Part shown: positions 7,617-16,116 of the stretch, piece by piece | Numbering within the stretch: position 1 is the stretch's first letter | Layout: every line of letters begins with the position of its first letter | Notes under the pieces: model-generated | Seen by the model: only the letters and a program-made list of their open reading frames with translations | Database searches by the model: none | Told to the model about the DNA's origin: nothing | Assembly (NCBI GenBank): GCA_937859575.1 | Contig: CALLZL010000140.1 | Span: 1 to 35,193 of the forward strand | Direction of reading: 5' to 3' | DNA from: an uncultured Chloroflexota bacterium | Lineage (GTDB): Bacteria; Chloroflexota; Chloroflexia; Chloroflexales; Roseiflexaceae | DNA: 35,193 nt | Made by a program: the position numbers and the translations under genes

Positions 7617-8798
7617 ATGGCAACCGTATTTCTTGCAGCCGGCAAGGAGCGCCCGGTTCAACAGCGCCACCCGTGGATCTTCTCGGGGGCAGTGCGCCGG
7701 GTGCAGGGGTATGTCGGCCGTGGCGATGTTGTCGATGTTTGCGATGCGCAGGGTGAATGGCTGGCGCGTGGCACCTGGAGCAGTGGTTCCCAGATCCGGG
7801 TGCGCCTCTTTACATGGGAAGCTGAGGAGCCGCTTGGCCCGTCTTTCTCCGGGCGGGGGTTTTTGCGGGCGATCGGTGGCCGCAGGGCCCGGGGTTTCAA
7901 CACCCCCGCCGGTGCCTGCCGGCTGGTCTTTGCCGAATCGGATGGTCTGCCGGGGTTGATCGTTGATCGATACGGCGGCTTCCTGGTGGTGCAGTTCCTG
8001 ACACAGGGCATGGCCGTGCGTGCCGATGCGATTGTGGCACTCCTCGCCGAGTTGGTGCAACCACTCGGAATCTACGAGCGTGGCGATGCCGATGTGCGCG
8101 AAAAGGAAGGGCTGCCGCGCGATGATGGCGTGCGCTGGGGTCAGGCACCGCCGCCGCAACTCACGATCGTCGAGGGCGCGCGCCGGCTGCTGGTTGATCT
8201 CTGCGGCGGCCAGAAGACCGGCAGTTATCTTGATCAGGCACAGAACCGCGATCGGGTTGCCGCCTACTGTCGGGGCGCCGAGGTTCTTGATTGCTTCTGT
8301 TATACGGGCGGGTTTACGATTGCCGCCGCAACCGATGCCGCAACCGTCGAGGCGGTCGATAGTAGTGCATCGGCACTGGCAATGCTCGGCGATAACCTGG
8401 CGCAGAACCAGCATACCGCACAGGTGGCCGCCGTCGAAGGCGATGTCTTCAAGATGCTGCGGCAGTATCGCCACGAAGGGCGTTCGTTTGATGTGGTGAT
8501 CCTGGATCCGCCGAAGTTCGCCCATTCGCATGGCCAGATCGAGCGGGCTGCGCGTGGCTACAAAGATATTAACCTGATCGCGATGCAGATCCTGCGGCCG
8601 GGTGGTGTGCTGGCGAGTTTCTCGTGTTCGGGGCTGATCGGGCCGGATCTGTTTCAGAAGATCTTGTTTGGGGCAGCCGTTGATGCGCGGCGCGATGTCC
8701 AGATCCTCGAACGGCTCACACAGGCCGCCGATCATCCACTGCTGCTCACCTTCCCCGAGGGGGAATATCTCAAAGGGCTGATCTGCCGCGTGTGGTAA
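7617..8798 (+). CDS. rlmI: RlmI-like class I rRNA methyltransferase
   Basis: A 393-residue protein with the RlmI/RlmK-L order: an N-terminal PUA-like RNA-binding part (LAAGKERPVQQRHPWIFSGAV, residues 5-25), an EEHEAD-like middle domain (GFNTPAG, SDGLPGLIVDRYGGFLVVQF) and a C-terminal Rossmann methyltransferase. SAM-binding and catalytic features visible are GSYLDQAQNRD, VLDCFCYTGGFTIAA, the acidic VEAVDSS loop, VVILDPPKFAHS and the FSCSG motif whose Cys matches the usual 5-methylcytosine nucleophile. The E. coli relative methylates C1962 of 23S rRNA; the precise target here is inferred. AGGA lies ahead of the ATG. It precedes the ArgJ-like gene by 68 bases and may share its transcript. Confidence 0.88.
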   Translation: MATVFLAAGKERPVQQRHPWIFSGAVRRVQGYVGRGDVVDVCDAQGEWLARGTWSSGSQIRVRLFTWEAEEPLGPSFSGRGFLRAIGGRRARGFNTPAGACRLVFAESDGLPGLIVDRYGGFLVVQFLTQGMAVRADAIVALLAELVQPLGIYERGDADVREKEGLPRDDGVRWGQAPPPQLTIVEGARRLLVDLCGGQKTGSYLDQAQNRDRVAAYCRGAEVLDCFCYTGGFTIAAATDAATVEAVDSSASALAMLGDNLAQNQHTAQVAAVEGDVFKMLRQYRHEGRSFDVVILDPPKFAHSHGQIERAARGYKDINLIAMQILRPGGVLASFSCSGLIGPDLFQKILFGAAVDARRDVQILERLTQAADHPLLLTFPEGEYLKGLICRVW

Positions 8799-8866
8799 GC
8801 GCGAATCATCTGATAGCCGTATTCTTGAAACTCCTGCCCGCGGGGGATTCAAGGAAGAAACAACCT

Positions 8867-10069
8867 ATGAGTTATCATTTTCTTGATGATGGGCATGTCT
8901 CAAGCCCACAGGGGTATCGTGCGACGGGCGTATCAGCAGGCCTGAAGGATGGGCGGGCGCGTGATCTGGCGTTGATCCACGCACTGCGGCCATGCCGGGT
9001 TGCGGCGATCTTCACCCGCAATGCGGTGGTCGCGGCACCGATCTTTTTCAATCAGGCAATTCTGGCACGCAGCCACGAAAATACGCGTGCGGTACTGATC
9101 AATGCCGGGCAGGCCAATGCCGCGACAGGCCCGGCCGGGCTTGCCGATGCGGTCGAGAGCGCGAAGGTCGTCGCCGACGAACTCGAGATCCCGCGCGATA
9201 GTGTGCTGCTCATGTCGACCGGGCAGATCGGTGTGCCATTGCCGATGCCGCGTATGCGTGAAGGGATCCGGCGGGCCGCTTCCGAACTCGATAGTGGCGG
9301 CGGGCGGCGGGCGGCAATTGCGATCCTGACCAATGAGGCGCGGCCAAAGGAGCGTGCACTGCGGGTAGCGCTTCGCGAGGGGCATACGTTGCGGCTCGGC
9401 GGTATGGCCAAGGGGAGCCGGTTTAGCATGCCGCGCCAGGGTACGGTGCTGGCACTGGTGACGACTGATGCCATGCTTGATCAGCGGCTCTTGATGCGGG
9501 CGCTCGATCGTAGCTTTGAGTGTTCGTTTGGCCGGATCCTGATCGACGGCGAGAGCAGCCCGAATGATGGCGTGATCCTGTTGGCGAATGGTGCTGCCGG
9601 CGGTGCGCCCATTCTGGATGCGACATCATGGGAGTATGGCGCTTTTCAAGAGGCGCTTGATGTACTGTGTAGCGATCTGGCACAGCAGGTTGTGCGAGAT
9701 GCGGCAAGTGGCGGCAAACAGATCGTTGTGCATGTTCGCGGTGCGCTGAGTGCGGCCTCGGCGCGGCAGGTGGCTACGGCGGTGGCGCGTTCGCCGGCGG
9801 TACGCTGGGTATGCGCCCATGCCCGGAGCGATTGGGGCGCACTGCTTGTTGCCGTCGGTGAGAGTGGTGTCGAGATCCGCGCCGATCTGCTTGATTTGCG
9901 GATCGGGCCGGTGCCGCTGATGAGTGCCGGCGTGCAGGTTGCCGCACGCAGCGGCGCGATCACGCAGGCGCTGGCCGGCCCCGAGATCGAGATCGGCATC
10001 GATCTGCATCTGGGCACACACCAGGCAGAGATCTGGGCATGTACCCTGCCGGGGGAGGGTATCTCATGA
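8867..10069 (+). CDS. argJ: Divergent ArgJ-family acetyltransferase
   Basis: A 400-residue member of the ornithine/glutamate N-acetyltransferase family, Ntn-fold enzymes that cut themselves at a Thr and recycle the acetyl group in arginine synthesis. Family blocks are clear: INAGQANAATG (79-88), STGQIG, AILTNEARPK and IDGESSPNDGVILLANGAA. The cleavage block usually reads KGSGMI-PNMATML; here it is KGSRFSMPRQGTVLA, so the nucleophile T193 is kept but Ala before it is Gly. The protein stops at WACTLPGEGIS and lacks the usual final YVRINADYT-like tail, which carries Asn and Thr/Ser substrate contacts. ATG 8867, behind AAGGAAG, is chosen over an upstream in-frame start at 8792. No other arginine gene is near, so function may differ from classical ArgJ. 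Confidence 0.85.
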   Translation: MSYHFLDDGHVSSPQGYRATGVSAGLKDGRARDLALIHALRPCRVAAIFTRNAVVAAPIFFNQAILARSHENTRAVLINAGQANAATGPAGLADAVESAKVVADELEIPRDSVLLMSTGQIGVPLPMPRMREGIRRAASELDSGGGRRAAIAILTNEARPKERALRVALREGHTLRLGGMAKGSRFSMPRQGTVLALVTTDAMLDQRLLMRALDRSFECSFGRILIDGESSPNDGVILLANGAAGGAPILDATSWEYGAFQEALDVLCSDLAQQVVRDAASGGKQIVVHVRGALSAASARQVATAVARSPAVRWVCAHARSDWGALLVAVGESGVEIRADLLDLRIGPVPLMSAGVQVAARSGAITQALAGPEIEIGIDLHLGTHQAEIWACTLPGEGIS

Positions 10070-10776
10070 CGCAAAAGATGCCACTCTTTCCCCTCAATAC
10101 GGTGTTGTTCCCCGGCGCGCCGATCTCGCTGCATATTTTCGAAGAACGCTACCGCATGATGATCGGTCGGTGCCTCGAACAGGGTAGCCCATTTGGTGTG
10201 GTGCTGATCCGTAGTGGTGATGAAGTGCAAGCCGACGACCCATGGATCCGACGGTTGCGCGCACTTGCCGGTGCGGCTGGTGAGCCGGATCCGGCACAGG
10301 GTTCACCCGCTATACCGCATGGCATCGGCACCACTGCACGCATCACCGATAGTGTTCGGCTTGATGATGGGCGCTACTATCTGGTGGCAATGGGGCAGCA
10401 TCGCTTTCGTATCCAGTATCTCATCCAGCACCAGCCGTATCTGGTTGCGTCGGTGTCGTATCTGCCCGAAGAGAGCAGTGACGCGCTGCATGACGCGGCA
10501 GACGTATTGCGGCAGGCGTATCAGCACTACTGGAGCCGCCTGCAGGCAGCCACCGGTTATGCTCACGAGGTCGAGCGCCTGCCCGAGGGGGTGGTCGAGC
10601 TCACCTACTGGCTGGCACACCGGCTGCGGGTCGATACACAGCGGAAACAGCACTGGCTCGAAGCCGATGTTGCGACGCGGATCTCTGAAATGACGGCAGC
10701 AATCGAAGCGGAGGTCGCCTTGCTTCCGGGTGTGCGCCCACCGGGGGAGTATGGCAGCATCTGGGCGTGGAACTAA
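10066..10776 (+). CDS. LON substrate-binding-domain protein
   Basis: A 236-residue stand-alone LON N-terminal domain protein. It opens with the typical PLFPLNTVLFPGAPISLHIFEERYRMM block (residues 6-32), followed by GSPFGVVLIRSG and a GTTARI-DSVRLDDGRYYLVAMGQHRFRI strand set, then a helical C-terminal half. There is no AAA+ ATPase or Ser-Lys protease domain, so it is not a Lon protease. Such proteins may bind unfolded peptides or act as adaptors, though their function is poorly defined. The ATG overlaps the ArgJ-like stop (ATGA) behind a G-rich ribosome binding site; an upstream in-frame ATG at 10039 lies inside argJ and is rejected. Confidence 0.88.
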   Translation: MTQKMPLFPLNTVLFPGAPISLHIFEERYRMMIGRCLEQGSPFGVVLIRSGDEVQADDPWIRRLRALAGAAGEPDPAQGSPAIPHGIGTTARITDSVRLDDGRYYLVAMGQHRFRIQYLIQHQPYLVASVSYLPEESSDALHDAADVLRQAYQHYWSRLQAATGYAHEVERLPEGVVELTYWLAHRLRVDTQRKQHWLEADVATRISEMTAAIEAEVALLPGVRPPGEYGSIWAWN

Positions 10777-10779
10777 GCC

Positions 10780-11064
10780 ATGGTAGTTGCGTCATGCCTG
10801 ATCACCCTCTATCTGCCGGGGGTGCATTCGTTGAAAGAAAAGCGTAGCATCGTGAAATCGTTAATCGGCCGGATCCGCAGCCGCTTTAATGTTTCGATTG
10901 CCGAAGTAGCGGCGCAGGATCTGCATGCACGGGCAGTGATTGGTGTAGCGTGTGTTTCGGGTTCGGCTGAGTATGCGCGTGGCCAGCTGGATGCACTGGT
11001 GCGCTGGATCGAAACTGAGCGCCCTGATCTGACGCTGCTTGATGCTGATATCGAGTTGTACTAG
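10780..11064 (+). CDS. DUF503 (YlxP-like) small protein
   Basis: A 94-residue protein with the DUF503 pattern: a beta-strand VVASCLITLYLPGVHSLKEKRSIVKSLIGRIRSRFNVSIAEV over the first half, then RAVIGVACVSGSAEYARGQLDALVRWIE. The family has a ferredoxin-like fold; some members lie beside ribosome-maturation genes such as rbfA and are suspected RNA-linked factors, but no activity is established. It begins 3 bases after the LON gene stop and its stop codon shares one base with the next gene's start, so it is part of the same operon. Confidence 0.85.
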   Translation: MVVASCLITLYLPGVHSLKEKRSIVKSLIGRIRSRFNVSIAEVAAQDLHARAVIGVACVSGSAEYARGQLDALVRWIETERPDLTLLDADIELY

Positions 11065-12080
11065 TGGATGAAATCCTGCCGTTTCCATTCCTTGGCATCG
11101 TCGGCCAGCCCGAGCTGAAGACGGCGCTGGTGCTGGCGCTTGTCAATCCGCAGCTCAGTGGCGTGTTGCTGATCGGGCCGTATGGTGTCGGGAAGACGAG
11201 TGCGGTGCGGGCGTTACTCGATATTCTGCCTGATGTTGAGCATGAAGAGCAGGATGCCGACGGCAAGGCGGTGGTGCGCCGGCAGCGCATGCGTTTGATC
11301 GAGCTGCCGCTCAATGCGCGGCTCGAAGATGTGGTGGGCGGGATCAACGAACGGGTTGCGATCGAGCAGCAGCGCGTCGTCTTCGAGGAAGGTGTGCTTG
11401 CGCGCGCCCATCGCAATCTCCTCTATATCGACGAAATCAACCTGCTCGATACACAGGTTGTTGATGCCATCCTTGATGCGGCGGCGCAGGGGCGCACCTT
11501 CCTGCGGCGGGGTGCCGCAACGCGGCTGTTTGCGTCGCAGTTTGTGCTGATTGGTTCGATGAACCCGGAGGAAGGCTCGTTGCGGCCGCAGATTCTCGAC
11601 CGTTTCGCGCTGAGGGTCTGGATTGCGCCGCTCGAAGGCAGCACCGAACGCATGGAGATCTACCGCCGGGCGCGTGAGTTTCGTGAAGATTCGGCCGCAT
11701 TTCGCAAACGGTATGCTGCCGAAACCGAGCGGCTGCGTGATGAAGTGGCAGCGGCTCGCGAGATCTTGCCGCATGTGATTATTCCACCCGAGAGCGAAGC
11801 CTATGCGCTGGCGTGTATCCAACGGCTGAAGATTCCATCGCACCGGGCCGAGATCGCCCTTTTTGAAGCGGCACGGGCGCGGGCGGCTTCTGATTATCGG
11901 GCACAGGTGACGATCGACGATATTCGGCAGGTTGCGGCACTCGCCCTCCGCCAGCGTCGCAGTGCATCACTCGAAAGTTATGCAGCCCAGGTCGCCGCCG
12001 AGAATGATCTGATCAGCCGCGCACTGGCGGGCGATCCACCGCCTCCGCCACCTTCACCGCAGCGTCGCCGCCGCTCGTAG
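11064..12080 (+). CDS. ChlI/BchI-like AAA+ ATPase
   Basis: A 338-residue AAA+ protein of the magnesium-chelatase I-subunit type. It has the FPFLGIVGQPELKTALVLALVNP start, Walker A GPYGVGKT (residues 38-45), the DVVGGINE insert, Walker B LLYIDEINLL, the sensor block VLIGSMNPEEGSLRPQILDRFAL and a C-terminal helical lid. The tail is a run of six prolines and an Arg-rich end (PPPPPPSPQRRRRS), unusual for BchI. GTG at 11064 overlaps the previous stop. No ChlD/BchD or ChlH/BchH gene is beside it, so it cannot be assigned to bacteriochlorophyll synthesis from this window. It could equally be a metal-insertion or MoxR-type chaperone ATPase. Confidence 0.87.
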   Translation: MDEILPFPFLGIVGQPELKTALVLALVNPQLSGVLLIGPYGVGKTSAVRALLDILPDVEHEEQDADGKAVVRRQRMRLIELPLNARLEDVVGGINERVAIEQQRVVFEEGVLARAHRNLLYIDEINLLDTQVVDAILDAAAQGRTFLRRGAATRLFASQFVLIGSMNPEEGSLRPQILDRFALRVWIAPLEGSTERMEIYRRAREFREDSAAFRKRYAAETERLRDEVAAAREILPHVIIPPESEAYALACIQRLKIPSHRAEIALFEAARARAASDYRAQVTIDDIRQVAALALRQRRSASLESYAAQVAAENDLISRALAGDPPPPPPSPQRRRRS

Positions 12081-12114
12081 GGCGGTTGTGGGTTTCCGAC
12101 GATCGGCATGCTGG

Positions 12115-13158
12115 TCAGGGTGGTGTTGTGCTATGCATCATCTGAACAAATGCCGCGACATATTCCGGATCAAACTGGGTTCCCGCATACCGTTCGATCT
12201 CGCTGAGTGCCTGGCTATGATCCATGGCCGGGCGATAGCGCTTGGCACGTGTCATGGCACAGTAGGCATCAACGATCGAGACGATCCGGGCCGGCCAGGG
12301 GATCTCGCTGCCACGCAGCCGGTTGGGGTAGCCGCTGCCATCCCAATGCTCGTGATGTGCGATGGCGATCTCTTCGGCCATGCGCAGCAGCGGGAAGCGA
12401 CTGCCGGCGAGAATGCCGGCACCAATGGCGGTGTGTGCCTGGAGCACGGCACTTTCGTTCGATGAGAGTTGCCCCGGCTTGAGCAGCAGATCGTCAGGAA
12501 TACCGATCATCCCCAGATCGTGGAGCGGTGCCGCCATCCCGATCATCTCGACATCACGTACCCCGCGACCGAGTGCGCGGGCAAGTTGTTCGGCCAGTTG
12601 GCCGACCTGCTGCGGGTGATCGCTGCTGTTCTCTTCGCGAAACTCGGCGGCGCGTGCTAACCGCTGCAAAATCTCACGCTGTGCCTCTTGCAATTCCAGC
12701 GTCCGCTGGCGTACATGCTCTTCGAGTTTCTGATTCTGTTGCTGAAGTTCGAGATACAGCAGGCGTGTTTCGAGCAGATTATGGATCCGCAGCAACACCT
12801 CAGTTGCATTTAATGGTTTGGTGAGAAAATCGTTTGCACCGCTGGCAAGGGCACGTTGCCGCGCATGCAGGGTAATATCGGCCGTGAGTACCAGAATTGG
12901 CACATACGTATCGGATCCGATCAGCGGAGTCAGCTGTTCGAGTACTGCATATCCATCCATATACGGCATCAGGAGATCGAGCAGAATGAGATCAGGTCGT
13001 AGTTCGATATAGCGTGGAATAACCTCGCGTGAATCGGTTACGATCTGCAGATTGGTATACCCTTTGCGCTGCAGCATGCGCTCAAGCAAACGCGCATTCG
13101 TCAGCTCGTCGTCAACAATCATAATGCGCGCTTTGAAGAAATCTTCCTCTGCGATCAT
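12115..13158 (-). CDS. Response regulator with HD-GYP output domain
   Basis: A 347-residue two-domain protein. Residues 10-125 are a receiver domain with acidic pocket D16/D17, phospho-acceptor D61 (LILLDLLMP) and K114 (LTKP). A coiled linker (about 130-170, rich in Gln/Glu/Leu) leads to an HD-GYP-type domain with HD at 213-214 (APLHDLGMIG), HT at 242-243 and HHEHWDGSGYP at 267-277. HD-GYP domains usually hydrolyse cyclic di-GMP. The signature GYP is intact, whereas the first His motif is shifted to DHPQQV. Its start overlaps the stop of the upstream hybrid kinase (ATGA), which makes that kinase its likely phosphodonor. It converges on the ChlI-like gene with only 34 bases between them. Confidence 0.9.
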   Translation of the reverse strand: MIAEEDFFKARIMIVDDELTNARLLERMLQRKGYTNLQIVTDSREVIPRYIELRPDLILLDLLMPYMDGYAVLEQLTPLIGSDTYVPILVLTADITLHARQRALASGANDFLTKPLNATEVLLRIHNLLETRLLYLELQQQNQKLEEHVRQRTLELQEAQREILQRLARAAEFREENSSDHPQQVGQLAEQLARALGRGVRDVEMIGMAAPLHDLGMIGIPDDLLLKPGQLSSNESAVLQAHTAIGAGILAGSRFPLLRMAEEIAIAHHEHWDGSGYPNRLRGSEIPWPARIVSIVDAYCAMTRAKRYRPAMDHSQALSEIERYAGTQFDPEYVAAFVQMMHSTTPP

Positions 13159-15257
13159 TGGTTCGCAACCTTTTCCAGCAGTTCTTCGAGCGTTGTCATG
13201 AGTTGTTGCAGATCAAACGGTTTACCCAGATACGCGCGTGCTCCGGCAGCAAGTATCTGTTGGCGTGCCAACCCGGTTGGATCGCTGCTCAACACCACAA
13301 TCGGAATAGGTTGTGTCGATGGTGCCTGCTGAAGCGCTTCGATCAGCGTGTAGGTCGCGGCAGTCGGCAGGTCGATATCAAGCAGTATCAGATCGGGCAG
13401 GATCTGGGTAACATACGCCACGCTATCGGCATCAATCGAGCCATGATGCAGCCGGATCCATGGGTAGGCGTGCATGATGCGTTTGATCAGGCTTCGATGC
13501 GCCTGATTGTCATCAAGGCAGACGACACTGCGGGTGGTGGGATGTGCCGTCATGGTGAGGCGCTGTGGCGGCCGGTTTGTGATGCTCGCAGTCAAGGGGA
13601 GTTCGATCCAGAACCGGCTTCCTTCGCCGAGGGTGCTCTCGACGCCGATTGTTCCATTCATGAGCTCAACCAGATGTCGTGATAATGCCAGGCCGATGCC
13701 GCTGCCTTCGACCCCGCGCCGGGCTGCGTCAAGCCGTTCGAATGGGATGAAGAGTCGTTCGAGATGATTGGCAGCGATACCATACCCGGTATCGAGGATA
13801 TCGATATGGGCATGCTTTCCCCGGCGTAGCCAGCGTACCGTCACCAGGCCCCATGGGCGGTTATATTTGATCGCATTGGTGCAGAGGTTTAACAGCACCT
13901 GCATGAGGCGTTGCCGATCGACCCAGACGGTTATCGGCCCGGCGGGATCCGGCTCGGCCGCCAATCTGATGCTCCGCTCGGCGGCAATCGGGCGCACCAG
14001 GTCGATGGCTGTCTGGACGATCTGATCGAGGTGTACGGATGCGAGTGTCACCTTCAGGCGGCCACTCTCGATGTGGGCGATGTCGAGCACTTCGTCGATC
14101 AGTTCGAGCAGATGGGCACCGGCTTTGAGAATATAGCCGACACTTTCGAGTTGTTCTTCCTCGAGCTGATCGTGTTCGAGCAGTTGGGCGAAACCCAGAA
14201 TGGCGTTGAGCGGGGTACGCAATTCGTGGCTCATCCGCGAGAGAAATTCGTTCTTGGCGCGGTTGGCGATCTCGGCCGCTTCTTTGGCCTGGCGCAGGCG
14301 CTCTTCGTTCTCGCGCAAGTTGTGTTCGACCCGTTCACGTTCGGCAAGCTCCTGACGTAGCGCCGTATGCAGGCGCGCCTGTTCGAGCGCCTGGCTGGCC
14401 GCTGCCGCAACATTACAGGAGAGGCGAATCTCGTCATCGCTGAAAGGGCGCTCGACGATCGAGTCGAGCCCGAGGGTTCCGATCACCCGATCGCCGATCA
14501 GCAGGGGCACGATCAGCAGCGAGACGGTGCCACGCCGCCGGCCGATCTCGCGGAATCCCGCGTGGCGTGGATCGAGCAAGACATCAACCGTGACAACCGG
14601 CTCGCGATGCGTGATAACATGCTGTGTCGCCGGGTTGCCGCTGATCGAAATAATGGTGCCGAGTGCCGCTGGGCGCTCGGGTGCGCAATATTCGGCAACG
14701 ACAACCAGATCATCGGTTTCGGGTCGCAGAAGCGCAAACGCAGCCTGCGGCAGGGCGAGTGCCTGCGCCAGTTCGCGGCACAAGATACTCAAGATCTGGT
14801 TCGGTTCGAGTGCCGATGCCGTCGCAGCAAAGACGCGGTTGAGCACGGTTGTTTCGTGAAGGCCGCGGGCGAGCTCGGCTTCGGCCTGTTTGCGCGCTGT
14901 GACGTCGTCGGCGGTGATCAGGATCTGTGGCTGTGCTGTGAGGTGATGGGTAAGCATGGAACTGCGGCAATAGACCCAGCGCCATGCCTCGTGTGGGCCG
15001 CGCAAGCGGAACTCAATGGCCAGGGCGGTTGGCTGGTCGGTGGCGATCAGGTTGTTCCAGGTGGCACGTACCTGTTCGTCATCATCGGGATGGATGAGAT
15101 CCCAGATCGACGCCCCCCCGCTCAGCTGTTGCCAGGCATGATTTGCATAGCGGAGTGTCAACTGAGTGTCAATAATCGCAATCGCCGTCGTCAGATCTCC
15201 GAGCAATGCCCAGGGATCGATATCGGCAGGTACATGCAGCTGCTGATCAGGGCTCAT
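13155..15257 (-). CDS. Hybrid sensor histidine kinase (PAS-GAF-HisKA-HATPase-REC)
   Basis: A 700-residue cytoplasmic hybrid kinase with no membrane helices. From the chosen start: a PAS domain (about 15-110), a GAF domain (about 145-295), a coiled linker, HisKA with the phospho-His in MSHELRTPLNAILGFAQLL (H344), and an HATPase domain with N box NLCTNAIKYN, G1 DTGYGIA and G2 GSGIGLALS. A C-terminal receiver follows with DD in VCLDDNQ, phospho-acceptor D627 (LILLDIDLP) and Lys in LGKP. The PAS and GAF domains suggest a soluble signal or redox input. An in-frame start at 15299 would add 14 basic residues, but it runs through a strong inverted repeat; ATG 15257 follows AAGAAGAA. It is coupled to the HD-GYP regulator gene. 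Confidence 0.9.
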   Translation of the reverse strand: MSPDQQLHVPADIDPWALLGDLTTAIAIIDTQLTLRYANHAWQQLSGGASIWDLIHPDDDEQVRATWNNLIATDQPTALAIEFRLRGPHEAWRWVYCRSSMLTHHLTAQPQILITADDVTARKQAEAELARGLHETTVLNRVFAATASALEPNQILSILCRELAQALALPQAAFALLRPETDDLVVVAEYCAPERPAALGTIISISGNPATQHVITHREPVVTVDVLLDPRHAGFREIGRRRGTVSLLIVPLLIGDRVIGTLGLDSIVERPFSDDEIRLSCNVAAAASQALEQARLHTALRQELAERERVEHNLRENEERLRQAKEAAEIANRAKNEFLSRMSHELRTPLNAILGFAQLLEHDQLEEEQLESVGYILKAGAHLLELIDEVLDIAHIESGRLKVTLASVHLDQIVQTAIDLVRPIAAERSIRLAAEPDPAGPITVWVDRQRLMQVLLNLCTNAIKYNRPWGLVTVRWLRRGKHAHIDILDTGYGIAANHLERLFIPFERLDAARRGVEGSGIGLALSRHLVELMNGTIGVESTLGEGSRFWIELPLTASITNRPPQRLTMTAHPTTRSVVCLDDNQAHRSLIKRIMHAYPWIRLHHGSIDADSVAYVTQILPDLILLDIDLPTAATYTLIEALQQAPSTQPIPIVVLSSDPTGLARQQILAAGARAYLGKPFDLQQLMTTLEELLEKVANQ

Positions 15258-15275
15258 GCGGTTCTTCTTGTTGCG

Positions 15276-15323
15276 TCGGATGCGCTGCAACGACGACACT
15301 CGTGCCGTATGAGCGCATCCGAC
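15276..15323. promoter_or_regulatory. 12-bp inverted repeat ahead of the hybrid kinase gene
   Basis: GTCGGATGCGCT (15276-15287) and AGCGCATCCGAC (15312-15323) are perfect complements separated by 24 bases. The element lies between the PIG-L stop (15335) and the preferred kinase start (15257). There is no T-run on either strand, so a plain terminator is unlikely. It may be a paired operator or an mRNA hairpin just upstream of the ribosome binding site. Confidence 0.45.
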
Positions 15324-15334
15324 GGAAGACTCGG

Positions 15335-16021
15335 TTACAGCGCCAGGCGGCGGAATGATTCGGCGGCGGCGATACCAAGGCTGCTGCCGAGCTCGGCACT
15401 CCGCTGGCGGACGCGATCTTCCCAGCCGGGGTTTTCGTCGAGCTGGGTATGATGTTCGCGCAGCGACAGGATCTTGCGTTCGAGTGTATCGGAAATATCT
15501 TCGTGGTGATCGGGTTGTTCGGCACCCCAGAGGAAGAGAAATTCCGGCCGCCAGACGCCGATGCCGATCTGGCCGAGCCCCGGCATAAACAGATGATCAC
15601 GTGCCGATACGATCCCTTCGATTACGGCAAAACCGACGGCGCGGTGATCGGGGTGCAGCATATAGTGCTTCCATGGGTCGTGCGTAAAGACATAGTGTGG
15701 CTGGAAGTGGCGGATATAGAGGGCGATCTCGGCCCGCAGTGCAGGGGTCGGCTCGAGTTCACCATCGTTATAGCGCAGGAATATGACACGCCCGACATGG
15801 AGCACAGCAGCAGCGGCTAGTTGTTCGGCCTCGCGTAGTTCCGACAGACGAAAGGTTGACATGCCTGGATCATGGCTGCCTTTATTGCCATTGGTGCAGA
15901 TAATGTAGGTTACATCCCATCCCTGGGCGGTGAGGCGGGCGATGGTGCCGCCGGCGCCAAATTCGTTATCATCGGGGTGTGCGCCGATCACGAGCGCACG
16001 TTGCGTGGTATTTGCTGGCAT
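15335..16021 (-). CDS. PIG-L (LmbE-like) deacetylase
   Basis: A 228-residue PIG-L-fold protein. Members are zinc enzymes removing acetyl groups from GlcNAc-type sugars, mycothiol/bacillithiol precursors or antibiotics. The zinc site is visible as AHPDDNE near the N-terminus (His and Asp, with the following Asp as general base) and HPDHRAVG (about residues 116-123) for the third ligand. CTNGNKGSHDP matches the family's active-site loop. ATG 16021 follows AGGAG with 6-base spacing and is chosen over an upstream in-frame start at 16069 that runs into the divergent spacer. It is divergent from mutY. The substrate cannot be told from sequence; thiol metabolism is one possibility. Confidence 0.88.
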   Translation of the reverse strand: MPANTTQRALVIGAHPDDNEFGAGGTIARLTAQGWDVTYIICTNGNKGSHDPGMSTFRLSELREAEQLAAAAVLHVGRVIFLRYNDGELEPTPALRAEIALYIRHFQPHYVFTHDPWKHYMLHPDHRAVGFAVIEGIVSARDHLFMPGLGQIGIGVWRPEFLFLWGAEQPDHHEDISDTLERKILSLREHHTQLDENPGWEDRVRQRSAELGSSLGIAAAESFRRLAL

Positions 16022-16116
16022 GCATGTCTCCTGGGAATCTCTTATTGCGGGTCGTACTGATAATACCATAGAGCGGTAGGGGTAGTTGTGCCGCTACCCG
16101 AGCATTGAAGGTAGGA

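Noticed and set aside
7593-8852. A 419-codon minus-strand open frame opposite the RlmI-like gene
   Set aside because: The plus-strand protein carries recognisable methyltransferase motifs; the antisense frame is rich in Pro, Arg and His without any domain.
11064-12080. Assignment to bacteriochlorophyll synthesis (bchI) and hence a phototroph
   Set aside because: No BchD, BchH or other pigment gene is in the window, and this ATPase family also occurs in non-phototrophs.
14367-15452. A 361-codon plus-strand open frame opposite the hybrid kinase
   Set aside because: It is antisense to the GAF/PAS part of a clear kinase gene and shows no domain or ribosome binding site.
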